In this document: piece by piece, positions 5,435-6,462 of the stretch
Numbering within the stretch: the first letter of the stretch is position 1
How the letters are laid out: each line of letters starts with the position of its first letter
Source of the DNA: Cenarchaeum sp.
GTDB taxonomy: Archaea > Thermoproteota > Nitrososphaeria > Nitrososphaerales > Nitrosopumilaceae
DNA: 6,462 nt
Direction: 5' to 3'
NCBI GenBank assembly: GCA_020027365.1
Contig: JAHRAJ010000059.1
Span: 1 to 6,462 of the forward strand
The notes under the pieces: generated by a model
What the model saw: only the letters and a program-made list of their open reading frames with translations
What the model was told of the DNA's origin: nothing
The model's database searches: none
Translations under genes and position numbers: made by a program

Positions 5435-6462
5435 ATGAATTCCGTGGTTTTGACGGAGCTTGGGATAGTGGTGGTATCCGAGGCGGGCGGCGTGGTAAAG
5501 ACGTTTCCGTTCTCCGACCCGAGGGGGCAGTATCTGGCCGTAAAGGAGAAAAAGGGGGTTCCAAACGAGCTGATCAGGCACATAGAGGACAGCGAAAAGG
5601 GGGGCATCGCGGTCAACGACGAGTCGATGCTGTTTATCCTGAAGAAAAAGGACGTTGATGCGCGGCTCATGGACGGGCCACAGATTGAGGAGATACAGTC
5701 GGAAAAGCAACAGATGCTGGTGGACGCGGGGTTTGCACAGGATCCACGTGACGCGCTGTCCAAGCTGCGCGACTTTGCCGTGTCACTATCGTCAAGCAAG
5801 GTGACGGAGGCGTCCGAGAGTTTGGATCTTCACATGATCCAGGCGATAAACACCCTGGACGAGATTGACAAGATTGCCAACGCCCTGAGCTCGCGGCTCA
5901 GGGAGTGGTACGGCCTCCACTTTCCAGAGTTGGACAATCTGGTTGACAGCATAAACGGATACTCGCAGATTGTGATCGCCGGCAGAAGGGCCGATGTAAC
6001 AAAGGAGGTGTTTGAGGAGGCGGGCTTTCCCGAGTCAAAGGTGGAGATGCTAGAGTTGGTGCGGCAAAGGAGCAGGGGCGGCGACATATCCGACGGAAAC
6101 CTAGAGGTGGTGCAGGGGCTTGCCAGACAGATTTTGGACATGCATGCGCAGAGGAAAAACCTAGAGGAGCACCTAGAGGAGCAGATGGGCACGATCGCCC
6201 CAAACCTGTCGGCCATACTGGGAAACGCGGTGGGTGCAAGGTTGCTGGCAAGGGCAGGCAGCCTCAAAAAGCTGGCGTCACTCCCCGCAAGCACCATCCA
6301 GGTTTTAGGCGCCGAAAAGGCGCTGTTTCGTGCGCTAAAGACAGGCTCGCACCCGCCAAAGCACGGGTTGCTGTTCCAACACTCCATGGTGCATTCTGCG
6401 CCCAGGTGGCAACGCGGAAAGATTGCAAGGGCGGTGGCGGCAAAGGCGGCCATAGCGGCAAG
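5435..6462 (+). CDS. Nop5 (Nop56/Nop58-like) C/D-box sRNP core protein, 3' end outside window
   Basis: Archaeal Nop5 binds L7Ae-bound C/D guide RNAs and recruits the methyltransferase fibrillarin for 2'-O-methylation of rRNA and tRNA. The open frame runs 342 codons from ATG 5435 off the right edge. The N-terminal region (about 1-110) would be the fibrillarin-binding domain. A NOSIC-type coiled-coil region follows, with DLHMIQAINTLDEIDKIAN at 131-149 and LREWYGLHFPEL at 155-166. The Nop domain is clear from GNAVGARLLARAGSLKKLA (263-281), GAEKALFRALKTG (292-304), PPKHGLLFQH (307-316) and RGKIARAVAAK (327-337), which contact RNA and L7Ae. No alternative start exists nearby upstream: the ATG at 5412 is out of frame and soon stops. 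Only the C-terminal end, often a Lys-rich tail, is missing. In many archaea the fibrillarin gene lies beside nop5 and would be expected beyond the edge. Confidence 0.95.
   Translation, partial: MNSVVLTELGIVVVSEAGGVVKTFPFSDPRGQYLAVKEKKGVPNELIRHIEDSEKGGIAVNDESMLFILKKKDVDARLMDGPQIEEIQSEKQQMLVDAGFAQDPRDALSKLRDFAVSLSSSKVTEASESLDLHMIQAINTLDEIDKIANALSSRLREWYGLHFPELDNLVDSINGYSQIVIAGRRADVTKEVFEEAGFPESKVEMLELVRQRSRGGDISDGNLEVVQGLARQILDMHAQRKNLEEHLEEQMGTIAPNLSAILGNAVGARLLARAGSLKKLASLPASTIQVLGAEKALFRALKTGSHPPKHGLLFQHSMVHSAPRWQRGKIARAVAAKAAIAA

Noticed and set aside
5248..6453. Reverse-strand open frames (5248-5799, 5830-6453)
   Set aside because: They are antisense to nop5, whose motifs are unmistakable; the Ser/Cys/Phe-rich translations look like shadows.
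1..6462. CRISPR array, transposon ends, tRNA or rRNA genes
   Set aside because: I looked for spaced direct repeats, terminal inverted repeats with a transposase, and cloverleaf-like segments, and saw none; no computational search was possible.

Overview
The window looks like a piece of a GC-rich archaeal chromosome. The evidence is an archaeal Nop5 (C/D-box sRNP core protein) at the right edge, a class 1B dihydroorotate dehydrogenase pair, secreted-protein genes, and promoters with a single AT-rich TATA-like box about 26 nt before the start codon, as in leaderless archaeal mRNAs. The protein style and high GC bring a marine group I.1a thaumarchaeon such as Cenarchaeum symbiosum to mind. That lineage is an impression and was not tested.

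Layout, left to right. Positions 1-255 (+) are the 3' end of a secreted PepSY-type protein with an acidic tail, followed by a T9 tract that could end its transcript. Positions 256-1040 hold no convincing protein gene: an AT-richer stretch, a TATA box at 740, a weak 52-codon ORF at 777-935 and a stem-loop at 936-996. Positions 1236-1844 (+), possibly from GTG 1041, encode a small secreted protein that I do not recognise. Positions 1845-2088 are a featureless gap between convergent genes. Positions 2089-3450 (-) encode a membrane-anchored, cysteine-free type I periplasmic-binding protein resembling branched-chain amino acid receptors. Positions 3494-4312 and 4296-5243 (-) are pyrK and pyrD, overlapping by 17 nt in one operon. 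A 191-nt divergent promoter region (5244-5434) separates pyrD from nop5 (5435 to the window end, +).

PyrD and PyrK together form the NAD-linked enzyme for the fourth step of pyrimidine synthesis. The binding protein has its own promoter in the 43-nt gap after pyrK, so it need not be functionally tied to pyrimidine synthesis. No ABC permease or ATPase is in view. nop5 belongs to rRNA modification and shares only the divergent promoter region with pyrD.

I found no mobile element, CRISPR array, tRNA or rRNA, and no clear sign of an undescribed multi-gene system. The most useful observations are the repeated promoter-to-start spacing, which decides several start codons; the conflict between two starts for the secreted protein at 1041/1236; and the anchored orphan receptor with a five-methionine run.
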